Shown here piece by piece: positions 25,579-33,960 of a DNA stretch of 64,000 bases; the first letter of the stretch is position 1; each line of letters starts with the position of its first letter. Under the pieces are notes generated by a model. The model was not told the DNA's origin. It searched no databases and saw only the letters and a program-made list of their open reading frames with translations. The stretch is taken from assembly GCF_004087835.1 (NCBI RefSeq), contig NZ_CP035119.1, positions 744,001-808,000 on the forward strand. The letters are read 5' to 3'. The DNA comes from Halorussus pelagicus. Lineage in GTDB: Archaea > Halobacteriota > Halobacteria > Halobacteriales > Haladaptataceae. A program made the position numbers and the translations under genes.

Positions 25579-25994
25579 GTGCGCGAGCGCAGGGTGAGAT
25601 AGACGACGGCAAACACGGCGTACAGTGCGACAAAGGCGTAGAGCGCGGGCCAGATTGCCTCGGGCATCGTAACGTCGCTGACCTTCGGGAGGACGCGCGC
25701 CAGCGAGGCCGCGACGACCAGCACGGGCGCGAAGATGGTGAGCGTGAGCTTGCTCGCTCGCCGTTCGAGCGCTTGGTCGCGCTCGTCGAACAGCGTCACC
25801 GAGGTGCCGACCCAGACCGCGAGGAAGCCGACGATGCCGACCCAGTAGACGGCCTCGCTGACGAGGGGATAGCCGAGTATCTCCCTGAGAAAGATGGCGA
25901 TTACTGCGCCCCCAACGGGGAAACCGACCAGCAGTTGCCGATAGCGTCGCGCCTTTTCGAGTCGTTTCGGTCCGGCCGTGTGTGTCTGTGTCAT
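25575..25994 (-). CDS. DUF2178-type small membrane protein
   Basis: A 139-residue protein with four predicted membrane segments (QLLVGFPVGGAVIAIFL near residue 20; YWVGIVGFLAVWVGTSVTLF; TLTIFAPVLVVAASLA; LYAFVALYAVFAVVYLTL). The FDERDQALERRAS loop between segments 2 and 3 is the signature of the DUF2178 group. Such proteins travel with an XRE regulator. Start at MTQTHTAG was chosen because the longer ORF runs into the palindromic operator and has a different composition. Function unknown, possibly sensing or transport at the membrane. Confidence 0.8.
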   Translation of the reverse strand: MTQTHTAGPKRLEKARRYRQLLVGFPVGGAVIAIFLREILGYPLVSEAVYWVGIVGFLAVWVGTSVTLFDERDQALERRASKLTLTIFAPVLVVAASLARVLPKVSDVTMPEAIWPALYAFVALYAVFAVVYLTLRSRT

Positions 25995-26055
25995 GGATTG
26001 GGTGTGATGTTGTCTCGTGGTGTACCGGCTGGCGGTACGCGGAGACGGTCGTCGT

Positions 26056-26104
26056 GTAAAGCGAACCTGTCGTAAAGTTCTCTTTACAGTAAAGCAGACT
26101 TTAC
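26056..26104. promoter_or_regulatory. Tandem GTAAAG/CTTTAC palindromes (operator)
   Basis: Two perfect dyads, GTAAAG-TTCT-CTTTAC (26072-26087) and GTAAAG-CAGA-CTTTAC (26089-26104), are one base apart. A third half-site GTAAAG lies at 26056-26061, about 16 bases before the first. Sites spaced by roughly 1.5 helical turns favour cooperative binding of a dimeric helix-turn-helix protein. They lie 62-110 bases upstream of the DUF2178/XRE operon and are most simply the XRE regulator's own operator. Confidence 0.65.
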
Positions 26105-26204
26105 ACATTTACTTAACTCTACCGGAGATTCGACTCTCGGCGCAACTCTCAGGAGAATACACCGGAAACAGCAAGAGAAAACGTGAGGAGCCGAGAATCG
26201 GCGT

Positions 26205-27977
26205 CTACTCGGTCAACTCGGCGACGCGGTCGCTCAGTTGCTCGGGAGTCTCCACGGTCTCGGAACGTTCGCCGTCCACGACGACGTGGGCGGTCCCGTC
26301 CTCGTACTCGTCACCCGAGACGCCCGGAATCACGACCTTCTCGTGGTCGGCGACTCGCATCGCGGCGCGGTGGAGGTCCGACCCGGCCTCGTCGGCGACT
26401 TCGACCACGAGCGGGTCCCGGCAGAGGCGCGCCGCGGCCGTGGCGTAGGCCGCGACCTGTACGCCGAAGCGGTCGGCCGCGTCCGCGAACGCCGCAATGG
26501 CGTCGGCGGCGGCCTCCCGATAGTCGTCGTCGCCGGTCAGAAGCGCGAGGTCGGTCAGCGCGTCGGCGATTTCCGCGTTGTGGTCGAGCGGGCGCATCGG
26601 TCGGTCGAGCAGGCCCGGACCCTCGCGGGGACCGTCCACAAACGCGCCGGAAAGAGACTCGTCGCCGTCCTCGCCGCCTTCCCGCAGTTCGGCGAGCGCG
26701 TAGTCGCCCACCTCGCGGGCCGCGTCGAGATACTTCTGGTCGCCCGTGACCTGTCGGGCGGTCGTGAGCGCGCCGAGCAGGTGGGCGTGGTCGGCCAGCA
26801 GACCGGACTCGCTCTCGTCGCCCGTCTCGCCGTCGTCGAAGTGGACGACTTCGCCATCCTCGACCAGTTCGTCCAGCACGTAGTCGAGCGCGCGCTCGGC
26901 GTAGGTCCGGGCGCGCTCGTCGTCGGTGTAGGCGTGGTAGGTCAACAGTGCGTCGGCCGCCATCGCGTTCCAGTCGGCGAACGCGGTCGGGTCCACCGCG
27001 GGCGCATCCGCCGTCTCGCGGTCGCTCGGCGCGAGACCGTAGTAGTCAGGGTCGTCCTCGGTGTCCGCTTGTTGTGCGTCGCTCTCGCCTTCGCTTTCGG
27101 CCACGTCTCCGTCCTCGTCTCCATCGCTCTCGGGCACGTCCGGCGAGTCACCGGGGGCCTGACTCCCGGCGAAAGCGTTCCCGTTCCAGAGAGTCGTCGT
27201 CAGATACTCGATGGTGCGCTCGGCGGGGTCGCGGTAGTCGTCGTCGCCGGTGTAGAGGTAGGCGTTGGCGAACGCTCGGACCAGCGCGGCGTTGGTCGAG
27301 AGCAGTTTCTCGTGGTGGACTTCCGTCCAGTCGCGGCCCTCCGCAAACCGGAAGAATCCGCCGTCGTAGTCGTCGTAGAGGTACTGGTTGACCGCTTGGA
27401 GCGTTCCGAGCGCCTGTTCGCGCTCGCGCTTGAGCGCGAACTCGACGGTCCGGGGGAGCGGGAACTTCTCGCTGTCGCCCCACCCGCCGAACTGGTCGTC
27501 GAACTTGTCGCCCAACTGCCCGGCGACCAACTGCTCGATTTCGGGTGAAAGGTCCCCTGCTGGCGGGTCCTCCCGCAGACTCCGCGGGATGCGGGCGGCC
27601 TCCTCGCCCTTGTGGCTCCAGAGGTCCCGCACGCGCTGGACGACCTGTCGCATGGCGTCCACATCGAGGTAGGTCGCGCCCGTGAGCAGGTCGCCGTCGG
27701 GCGTGCAGAAGACGGTCGAGGGGAACCCGCCGACGTTGTACCGCTCGCGGACCCGCGGTTGACGGTCGATGTCCACCCGGACCGGCACGAACGAGTCGTT
27801 GACGTTCGCGGCGACCATCGGGTTGCTGTACGCCTCGCGGTCCATCTCGTGGCACCACGAACACCACGTCGCCGACAGCGAGAGCAGGACCGGCGTGTCG
27901 GACTCTCGGGCCTCCTCGAAGGCGGCCTCGCCCCACTCGCGCCACTCCACCTTGGTCTTCTCGGCGCTTTCGTTCAT
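26205..27977 (-). CDS. Thioredoxin-domain DUF255 protein
   Basis: A 590-residue protein of the DUF255/YyaL (spermatogenesis-associated 20) group. Residues 1-120 are a thioredoxin-like domain with the redox motif ATWCSWCHEMDREAYSN (CxxC), a VDIDRQPRVRERYNVGGFPSTVF block with the cis-Pro, and then a long alpha-helical barrel-like body (NQYLYDDYDGGFFRFAEGRDW onward). A disordered Asp/Glu/Ser-rich insert of about 50 residues interrupts the body near residue 270. The body resembles a six-hairpin glycosidase-like fold. A redox role is suggested by the CxxC; the substrate is unknown. The start at MNESAEK was chosen over a basic, un-haloarchaeal upstream reading. Confidence 0.85.
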   Translation of the reverse strand: MNESAEKTKVEWREWGEAAFEEARESDTPVLLSLSATWCSWCHEMDREAYSNPMVAANVNDSFVPVRVDIDRQPRVRERYNVGGFPSTVFCTPDGDLLTGATYLDVDAMRQVVQRVRDLWSHKGEEAARIPRSLREDPPAGDLSPEIEQLVAGQLGDKFDDQFGGWGDSEKFPLPRTVEFALKREREQALGTLQAVNQYLYDDYDGGFFRFAEGRDWTEVHHEKLLSTNAALVRAFANAYLYTGDDDYRDPAERTIEYLTTTLWNGNAFAGSQAPGDSPDVPESDGDEDGDVAESEGESDAQQADTEDDPDYYGLAPSDRETADAPAVDPTAFADWNAMAADALLTYHAYTDDERARTYAERALDYVLDELVEDGEVVHFDDGETGDESESGLLADHAHLLGALTTARQVTGDQKYLDAAREVGDYALAELREGGEDGDESLSGAFVDGPREGPGLLDRPMRPLDHNAEIADALTDLALLTGDDDYREAAADAIAAFADAADRFGVQVAAYATAAARLCRDPLVVEVADEAGSDLHRAAMRVADHEKVVIPGVSGDEYEDGTAHVVVDGERSETVETPEQLSDRVAELTE

Positions 27978-28143
27978 TCCGGTCGGACTTGGGAGTCGGC
28001 CGGGATGGGTCTTGCTATGTCGGAGTCGTCTGACGATTGTTTCGAGGTCTCTCGCGGTCGGGTCGGTCGTCGCCTCTCGCCCCGAACCCCGGCGACCGGC
28101 TACCCGTCGGACCCACCGATTCGCCCCGAGCGAGACGCTTACA

Positions 28144-28719
28144 ATGCCGGGCCCCGAAGCACGAAGCGTGCAGCGAGACCGGCTTCTACTCGGACTGGCG
28201 GCGGTCTTCGCGGGTATCGCCATGCTCCAGTTCGTGATGGCGTTCGTCTCCAGTCCCGCGCTACTCGCGGTCGCCGTGCCGTTCGCGGCGGCGGCCTACC
28301 TCATCTGGTACCACGCCACCGGGCGGCTCCGAGCGCGCGTCGAGAGCGGTCGGGCCGGAAGCTACCGCCGCGCGGACCCCGAGACCGGCGGGTTCGGTGC
28401 CGGGCCGCGCGACTCGTTCTCCGGCCGCCGGGGCTTCGACGGTGACGGCGGGTTCGGCGCGCGCGAGGCCCGCGGGCGGCGCGCTCGCGCCGGAGCAGAC
28501 GCACGCGGCGGCCGACGCGCACAGACGGTCGGCGACACTGAACCGACCCCGAGGGAGGCCTACCGCGTCCTCGGACTCGACGCCGACGCCGACTCCGACG
28601 AGGTCCGGCGGGCCTACCGCCAGCGCGTCAAGTCGGTCCACCCCGACCGCGAGTCGGGCGACGAGGAGGAGTTCAAGCGCGTGACGGAGGCCTACGAGGT
28701 GCTGAACGACCGCGACTGA
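28144..28719 (+). CDS. Membrane-anchored J-domain protein
   Basis: A 191-residue protein. Residues 10-55 hold two close membrane segments (LLLGLAAVFAGIAMLQFVM and ALLAVAVPFAAAAYLIW). A Gly/Arg/Asp-rich linker of about 70 residues follows, then a C-terminal J domain with the invariant HPD in KSVHPDRES. J domains stimulate Hsp70 (DnaK) ATPase, so this likely recruits DnaK to the membrane. There is no Gly/Phe zinc-finger region, so it is a type III J protein rather than DnaJ. The start ATG follows a CTTACA TATA-like stretch. It is divergent from the thioredoxin-domain gene. Confidence 0.85.
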   Translation: MPGPEARSVQRDRLLLGLAAVFAGIAMLQFVMAFVSSPALLAVAVPFAAAAYLIWYHATGRLRARVESGRAGSYRRADPETGGFGAGPRDSFSGRRGFDGDGGFGAREARGRRARAGADARGGRRAQTVGDTEPTPREAYRVLGLDADADSDEVRRAYRQRVKSVHPDRESGDEEEFKRVTEAYEVLNDRD

Positions 28720-28825
28720 GGGTGACGCCTCGGAATCTCGAAACGTTAGCCGGGCCGAGCGGCGGCTCTCACCAATCGGATTTATTACGGATGGGTCATA
28801 ACACCTCGCTAACTTTCGTTTCGCC

Positions 28826-30280
28826 ATGTCAGCGAACTCCCCGCAGTACCGCGTCGTCGCCCTCGTCGCAGTCCTGCTTGCCGCCAGCGTCGCTCCCGCG
28901 TTCGGTCCGAGCGCCGTCGAGACGACCAGCGCGGCGAGCGCGTCGTTCTCGCCGAGCGTCATCTACGAAGAGCGCGGAGACGTAGCGAACATCAGTGTCA
29001 ACGTAGACGGCGGCGGAATCGTCAACATCGGGTCTCCATCGGACGCGTTCTGGTTGCAGGTCGAGGTCGGCGGCGGGAAGAAGAAGATACAGTTGAACAC
29101 CTATGAGGCGGGAATGGCCGAGACCCCGGCGGAGATGAAAGCCGCCGTCTCGGGTGGGACGGTGGTCGATTTCGGATACTCGGACTTGGACAAGGCACTC
29201 GTCGCCAGCAAGTACACGATTAACGCCACCAAGAACGGCAACGAGGTGGGCGTCGGCGCGCTCGTCCTCCAAGAGCGCGGAAGCTACGACGTGTCGCCCC
29301 GAATCGCGCCGGAAAGCGTCTCAGCCGACAAAATAGCCTCGAAGAAGGGCGTGCGAGAGCGCTCGGTCCCGCCGGGCGGGAAGGTCGCCCACGACGACTG
29401 GATGGTCGTCCACGTTAACGCCACCGGCGTCAAGGGTGCTATCGAGGAGGCCAATTTGAGCGGCGATAACGGGATTATGCAGGTGAACTTCATGCAGTCG
29501 AATCCGCCGCTGAACGAGAACGGTCACCAGTTCACTGGCGCGAACGCGACTCGCGTCTTCACGCTCGGCGACACCGAGGGATTCTACCTCGCGGTCGATA
29601 CGGGCGAGAACGGTATCGAACCCGGCCAGCGCTATCGCGTCGAGTTCGTCGTTCCCGAGAAAAGCCCGCTCGCCGACAAGCGCCAGAACGTCTCGACCGA
29701 AATCAAGGTCGTGGACCGCCGGATACAGATAGAGCGCAACGGACCGGGCAAAACCATCGTCGTGGACGACAAGACCACGATTCGCGGGACGACCAGTCTG
29801 ACGCCCGGCACGAACATCAACCTCTCGGCGCGCGACAGCGAAATCCCGCCGTTCCACCTCTCGGAGATGGTCACGGTCACCCGGAACCGGACGTTCTCGA
29901 CGACGTTCGACTTCTCGGACATCGAACCCGGCCGGAACTTCCAGATTCGACTGGAGGACCAGAAGACGAGCGTCCCGGCGCAGGTCGCAATACGCGCGAC
30001 CACGACGACGACGACGGCGCCGGACACGACGACGGCGACCACGACCGTCAACACGACGACCGAAACGCCCACCACCACGGAGACGACCGCGAACGGGCTG
30101 ACACAGCGACCCATGAATAGCACTCCCAAGCCACTGACCCAACAGGCGAGCGCGAACGGAAGCGAAGACGGCGACGAGAGCGATGGAGGCGGCGGTCTCG
30201 TCCCGGTTCCCGGCTTCGGCCCGGTCGCGGGACTCCTCGCACTGCTGGCGGGCGGCGTGATAGCCGCCCGTCGGGGGTAG
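28826..30280 (+). CDS. PGF-CTERM surface glycoprotein (BGTF-domain type)
   Basis: A 484-residue exported protein. A Sec signal covers residues 1-35 (VVALVAVLLAASVAPAFG). The body is a repetitive beta-sandwich protein with many N-glycosylation sequons (NISV, NATK, NATG, NLSG, NRTF). A Thr-rich, probably O-glycosylated stalk follows at 390-425, and at the C-terminus VPVPGFGPVAGLLALLAGG then Arg: the PGF-CTERM signal processed by archaeosortase ArtA. It resembles the haloarchaeal BGTF/DUF7827 surface proteins. TATA-like GATTTATTAC lies about 45 bases upstream. The protein belongs to the cell surface layer. Confidence 0.88.
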   Translation: MSANSPQYRVVALVAVLLAASVAPAFGPSAVETTSAASASFSPSVIYEERGDVANISVNVDGGGIVNIGSPSDAFWLQVEVGGGKKKIQLNTYEAGMAETPAEMKAAVSGGTVVDFGYSDLDKALVASKYTINATKNGNEVGVGALVLQERGSYDVSPRIAPESVSADKIASKKGVRERSVPPGGKVAHDDWMVVHVNATGVKGAIEEANLSGDNGIMQVNFMQSNPPLNENGHQFTGANATRVFTLGDTEGFYLAVDTGENGIEPGQRYRVEFVVPEKSPLADKRQNVSTEIKVVDRRIQIERNGPGKTIVVDDKTTIRGTTSLTPGTNINLSARDSEIPPFHLSEMVTVTRNRTFSTTFDFSDIEPGRNFQIRLEDQKTSVPAQVAIRATTTTTTAPDTTTATTTVNTTTETPTTTETTANGLTQRPMNSTPKPLTQQASANGSEDGDESDGGGGLVPVPGFGPVAGLLALLAGGVIAARRG

Positions 30281-30336
30281 GTGCGATGTTTTTTATACGG
30301 GGGCTGAGGATATGAACTCGAACACGGTTCCCCCGC

Positions 30337-30341
30337 GGTGA
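30337..30341 (+). promoter_or_regulatory. Shine-Dalgarno-like GGTGA before the Mrr/DUF4352 gene
   Basis: GGTGA, complementary to the 16S rRNA 3' end, ends 4 bases before the ATG at 30346. It favours this start over a second ATG four codons later. A strong TATA element, TTTTTATAC, sits at 30289-30297, so this gene has a leader of about 25 bases, unlike most neighbours. Confidence 0.5.
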
Positions 30342-30345
30342 AATC

Positions 30346-31377
30346 ATGTTGCAGGGAATGGACCAGTCCGAGTTCGGGAAGTTCGTTGCGGCCCTCTGGG
30401 AGCGTCAAGGCTGGCAAACGCAGGTCAAGCGCGACGACGGTAGAACGTTCGTCGCGGTACAGCGACCCAACACCGGCGAGGAGGGCCTGTTGTGGGCGAT
30501 ACCCGACGGTGAAGTCGGGGGCAAACAGGTCCAGCAGTTCGCCAAGCTCTGTAAGCAGTACGGCGTCTCGGAGTCGGCTATCGTCACTGCCGGGACAGTC
30601 TCTGACCACGCAAACAAGGTCTCGCAGGGGTCGGGCGTGGACCTCCTCGACGGCGAGGGCGTCGCCAAAATCCTCAAGCAGAAAGAGTGGACCGACCTCG
30701 CCGAGCAGTACGGCGATGGCGATGGGGGCGGCGGTGCCGAGACGGCGAGCGGCGGAGACGGTGACTCGCCGCTCGACCAGTTACAGGCGGTCGGCGACCG
30801 AGTCGGAGCGAAACTCTCGGGCGCGCTCGGTGGCACGTCGATTCCGACGAAGCCAGTGATAGCGGTCGTGGTCGTCGTCGCCCTGCTCGCGGTCGGCGTC
30901 CTGTCGGGCGTCTCCGTGCCGTTCCTCGGCGGCGGCGGAAACGGGCCGGTTTCGGCCGAGTCGGTCGCACCGGAAAACAGCACGAGTACGCTCAACGTGA
31001 CGTGGAACGCCCGCGTCACCGACACCATCGACCCCAACGAGAGCGACGGCAGAGCCTACAACCCGCCGCGAGGCTATCAGTTCGTCCTCGTCCAGATGCA
31101 GTTCAAAAACGGCGGAGAGAGCAGCGTGAATCTGACCAAGAAATCGTTCAAGTTCCGGACCGACGAGCGGACCTACAGCCATCAGCCCTTGAGCGAACAC
31201 GAGGGGTTCATGGGCTTGCAGATGTCGCCCGGCACGCGGTACGCCGGTTGGATGGTGTTCGCGGTGCCCGAGGACTCATCCGGGACGCTGGTCTACGACC
31301 AGAGCGTAACCGGCGACTCCATCGCCGTCAAGTTCACGCGCGATTCGAATCTCGAAGTGAGCGTTAGCGACCGGTGA
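30346..31377 (+). CDS. Restriction-endonuclease-like (Mrr) plus DUF4352 membrane protein
   Basis: A 343-residue chimera. Residues 1-110 resemble the Mrr/restriction-endonuclease-like fold (SEFGKFVAALWERQGWQTQVK, then TFVAVQRPNTGEEGLLW and a QQFAKLCKQYGVSESAIVTAG helix/strand). Catalytic Asp/Glu/Lys positions are not all obvious. A Gly/Asp-rich linker precedes one membrane segment, VIAVVVVVALLAVGVLSGV near 175-195. The outer C-terminal half is a DUF4352-like beta sandwich with NSTS/NVT sequons and GYQFVLVQMQFKNGGESSVNL. It may monitor the envelope from inside and outside; no reaction is assigned. Confidence 0.72.
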   Translation: MLQGMDQSEFGKFVAALWERQGWQTQVKRDDGRTFVAVQRPNTGEEGLLWAIPDGEVGGKQVQQFAKLCKQYGVSESAIVTAGTVSDHANKVSQGSGVDLLDGEGVAKILKQKEWTDLAEQYGDGDGGGGAETASGGDGDSPLDQLQAVGDRVGAKLSGALGGTSIPTKPVIAVVVVVALLAVGVLSGVSVPFLGGGGNGPVSAESVAPENSTSTLNVTWNARVTDTIDPNESDGRAYNPPRGYQFVLVQMQFKNGGESSVNLTKKSFKFRTDERTYSHQPLSEHEGFMGLQMSPGTRYAGWMVFAVPEDSSGTLVYDQSVTGDSIAVKFTRDSNLEVSVSDR

Positions 31378-31500
31378 ATATTTTCGAAGCTACTCCTCAG
31401 CGAATTTGCGCCGAGAGGCGCAAAATCGCCGGATAACGACGGACGTGTCGCCATCCAAACTCGGGCAAGGCTTTTGACGACTCCGCCCTAATCGAGGTGT

Positions 31501-33162
31501 ATGTGCCCTACCCGGGCCACGCTGCAACGCGCCCTTGACCGCGGCGAGCGAGAGGGCGGCAGCGTCGAGTTCAAAGAGCGACTGACCAGAGAACTGCACC
31601 TCGCCGACGGCCGGATGGAGAGTCTGGCGGCCCAACTCCGCCACCGCGTTCTCTCGGGCGACGGCGAAGCGACCTACGTCGTCGGCGTGACCGACGACGG
31701 CGGCATCGCCGGAATCGACCACGACGACTTTTCGGAATCGATGGACGTGTTGAGCCTGCTCGCCGAGGAGGCCGGTGCCCACATCGAGGACGTACAGACG
31801 TGGGGCATCACCGACGGGACCATCACCACCGAAGGCGAGGCCGACGGTCTCGTGGGCGTCGCCACGGTTCGAGAGGGTGCGATGCTCGACACCGACAGCG
31901 AACACATCGTCGTCGGGACCGCGGGTCACGTAGACCACGGCAAGTCCACGCTGGTCGGGTCGCTCGTGACCGGACAGGCCGACGACGGCGAGGGCAGCAC
32001 GCGAGGGTTCCTCGACGTGCAACCCCACGAGGTCGAGCGCGGTCTCTCGGCGGACCTCTCGTACGCCGTCTACGGATTCGACGGCGAGGGACCGGTCCAC
32101 ATGGACAACCCCCACCGAAAGACCGACCGAGCGCGCGTTGTCGAGGAGTCCGACAAGTTGGTCTCGTTCGTGGACACCGTGGGTCACGAACCGTGGCTCC
32201 GAACCACGATTCGGGGGCTGGTGGGCCAGAAACTCGACTACGGACTGCTGACGGTGGCGGCCGACGACGGCCCGACGAAGACGACCCGCGAGCATCTGGG
32301 CGTCCTGCTGGCCACCGAACTCCCGACCATCGTGACCGTCACGAAGGCCGACGCCGTCTCCGACGAGCGCGTCGCCGAGGTCGAACGCGAAGTCGAGCGC
32401 CTGCTCCGGGACGTTGGCAAGACGCCCCTGTTGGTGGATCGCCACGGCGTGGACGCCGCAGTCGAAGAAATCAACGAGAACGTCGTCCCGGTGCTGACGA
32501 CCAGCGCGGTCACGATGGACGGACTGGACACGCTGGACGAACTGTTCGAGCGACTGCCCAAGACGACTGCACAGGCCGGACCCTTCCGGATGTACATCGA
32601 CCGGACCTACTCGGTGACGGGGGTCGGCGCGGTCGCCTCGGGAACCATCATGTCCGGGGAGGTGGAGGCTGGCGACGAACTCCTGCTCGGCCCGATGGCC
32701 GACGGGTCGTTCCGCGAGGTGGAGGTCCGCTCTATCGAGATGCACTACCACCGCGTGGACGAGGCGAAGGCGGGCCGCATCGTCGGCATCGCGCTGAAGG
32801 GCGTCCGCGAGGAGGACATCGAGCGCGGCATGGTCCTGCTCCCCGGCGACGCCGAACCCGAACCGGTCCGAGCGTTCGAGGCCGAAGTCGTCGTCCTCAA
32901 CCACCCGACCAGAATCAACGACGGCTACGAACCAGTGGTCCACCTCGAAACCGTCAGCGAGGCCGCGACGTTCCACCCGGAGGGCGGTCAACTCCTGCCC
33001 GGCGACTCAGGGGCGACCACGGTCAGGTTCAAGTTCCGCCCCTACCTCGTCGAGGAAGGCCAGCGGTTCGTCTTCCGCGAGGGCCAGAGCAAGGGCGTCG
33101 GCACCGTGAAAAGCGTGAATCCCGGCGAGGATTCGGACGCCGACCCCGGCGAGACCGAGTAG
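31501..33162 (+). CDS. GTPBP1-family translational GTPase
   Basis: A 553-residue GTPase related to EF-Tu/EF1A and the GTPBP1/2 group. A helical N-terminal domain of about 110 residues precedes the G domain: P-loop GTAGHVDHGKST near residue 140, G3 as DTVGHEPW near 222, and G4 as TKAD near 282. Two beta-barrel domains follow, with conserved YSVTGVGAVASGTIMSG. GTPBP1 proteins act on mRNA decay or ribosome quality control in eukaryotes; the archaeal role is unproven. It heads a row of same-strand genes; the next gene starts 4 bases after its stop. Confidence 0.88.
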   Translation: MCPTRATLQRALDRGEREGGSVEFKERLTRELHLADGRMESLAAQLRHRVLSGDGEATYVVGVTDDGGIAGIDHDDFSESMDVLSLLAEEAGAHIEDVQTWGITDGTITTEGEADGLVGVATVREGAMLDTDSEHIVVGTAGHVDHGKSTLVGSLVTGQADDGEGSTRGFLDVQPHEVERGLSADLSYAVYGFDGEGPVHMDNPHRKTDRARVVEESDKLVSFVDTVGHEPWLRTTIRGLVGQKLDYGLLTVAADDGPTKTTREHLGVLLATELPTIVTVTKADAVSDERVAEVEREVERLLRDVGKTPLLVDRHGVDAAVEEINENVVPVLTTSAVTMDGLDTLDELFERLPKTTAQAGPFRMYIDRTYSVTGVGAVASGTIMSGEVEAGDELLLGPMADGSFREVEVRSIEMHYHRVDEAKAGRIVGIALKGVREEDIERGMVLLPGDAEPEPVRAFEAEVVVLNHPTRINDGYEPVVHLETVSEAATFHPEGGQLLPGDSGATTVRFKFRPYLVEEGQRFVFREGQSKGVGTVKSVNPGEDSDADPGETE

Positions 33163-33166
33163 AATC

Positions 33167-33487
33167 GTGGACCGGGACCGACTCGTCACGCTCGCCACGA
33201 CGGCGTTCGCGGCCGCGCTGTTCGGTCTCAGTTCTCTCGGACTGGTCGTCGCGCTACGAAGCGGCGAGGATATCCTCTCGGCGCTGTTCGCGGTCTACCT
33301 GACCGGACTCCTGCTCGGGGGTGTCCTCCGGGGCGCGATGGACGCTCGCGGCTGGCAGGTGGCCTTCTTCGGCGGCGTCGCGCTCTGGGGCGGCTACGAG
33401 TACGCCACCGCTGGCGATCTCGTCTCGCTGTTGCTCGCCGTGTTGGGTGTCGTGATGGTCGCGGCGAATCTGCTGGACCTTCGGTGA
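33167..33487 (+). CDS. Small membrane protein, copy 1 of a duplicated pair
   Basis: A 106-residue protein with a GTG start just after the GTPase stop, so probably co-transcribed with it. It has three or four membrane segments (TLATTAFAAALFGLSSLGLVV near residue 8, ALFAVYLTGLLLGGVL, VAFFGGVALWGGYEY, LLLAVLGVVMVAANLL). It aligns with the gene at 33531 over the whole length, most clearly in GWQVAFFGG and the YEYA/VEYA region. No functional motif. Confidence 0.7.
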   Translation: MDRDRLVTLATTAFAAALFGLSSLGLVVALRSGEDILSALFAVYLTGLLLGGVLRGAMDARGWQVAFFGGVALWGGYEYATAGDLVSLLLAVLGVVMVAANLLDLR

Positions 33488-33530
33488 CGACCCACCGGCA
33501 TTTTTCTGACACCGGGGCGAAATCTCCGGC

Positions 33531-33881
33531 GTGATTCGACGTTCGTCCCCCCGAGCGCAGTTCGACGTGACGCTCCTCGCCAAGGTGTTCGCCTCGCTCC
33601 TGTTCGTGGTCGCGCTGGCGGCCGCCGTGGCGACGGTGCAGTCGGGCGAGTTCGACTCCATGGCCACGGTCGGGGGCTCGCTGTACGTCACGGGGGCGCT
33701 CGCGGTCGGCGTCCTGTTCGACGTGACCGACGGTTGGCGCTGGCAAGTCGCATTCTTCGGCGGAATGGTCGTCTTCGGACTGGTCGAGTACGCGAGTTCC
33801 GACGACTTGTACTCCCTACTGATGGTCGCGGCGGGCGCGGCGATGCTCGTCGCACTCGCGGTTGACACTCGCTCGAAGTGA
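33531..33881 (+). CDS. Small membrane protein, copy 2 of a duplicated pair
   Basis: A 116-residue protein starting at a GTG (MIRRSSPRAQ). It has four hydrophobic segments and the same order of elements as the 33167 protein: a WRWQVAFFGGMVVFGLVEYASSDDLYSLL core matching the first protein's GWQVAFFGG and YEYATAGDLVSLL. They are tandem paralogues that have diverged strongly (roughly one third identical by eye). Function unknown; perhaps a two-subunit membrane complex. Confidence 0.68.
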   Translation: MIRRSSPRAQFDVTLLAKVFASLLFVVALAAAVATVQSGEFDSMATVGGSLYVTGALAVGVLFDVTDGWRWQVAFFGGMVVFGLVEYASSDDLYSLLMVAAGAAMLVALAVDTRSK

Positions 33882-33960
33882 CCGCTTCTGTTGTCACCTG
33901 CAATATACGTGTGACGCCGGAGGCCAACCATTAAGTCGGGGCTGTGAGAACTTTGACCGA

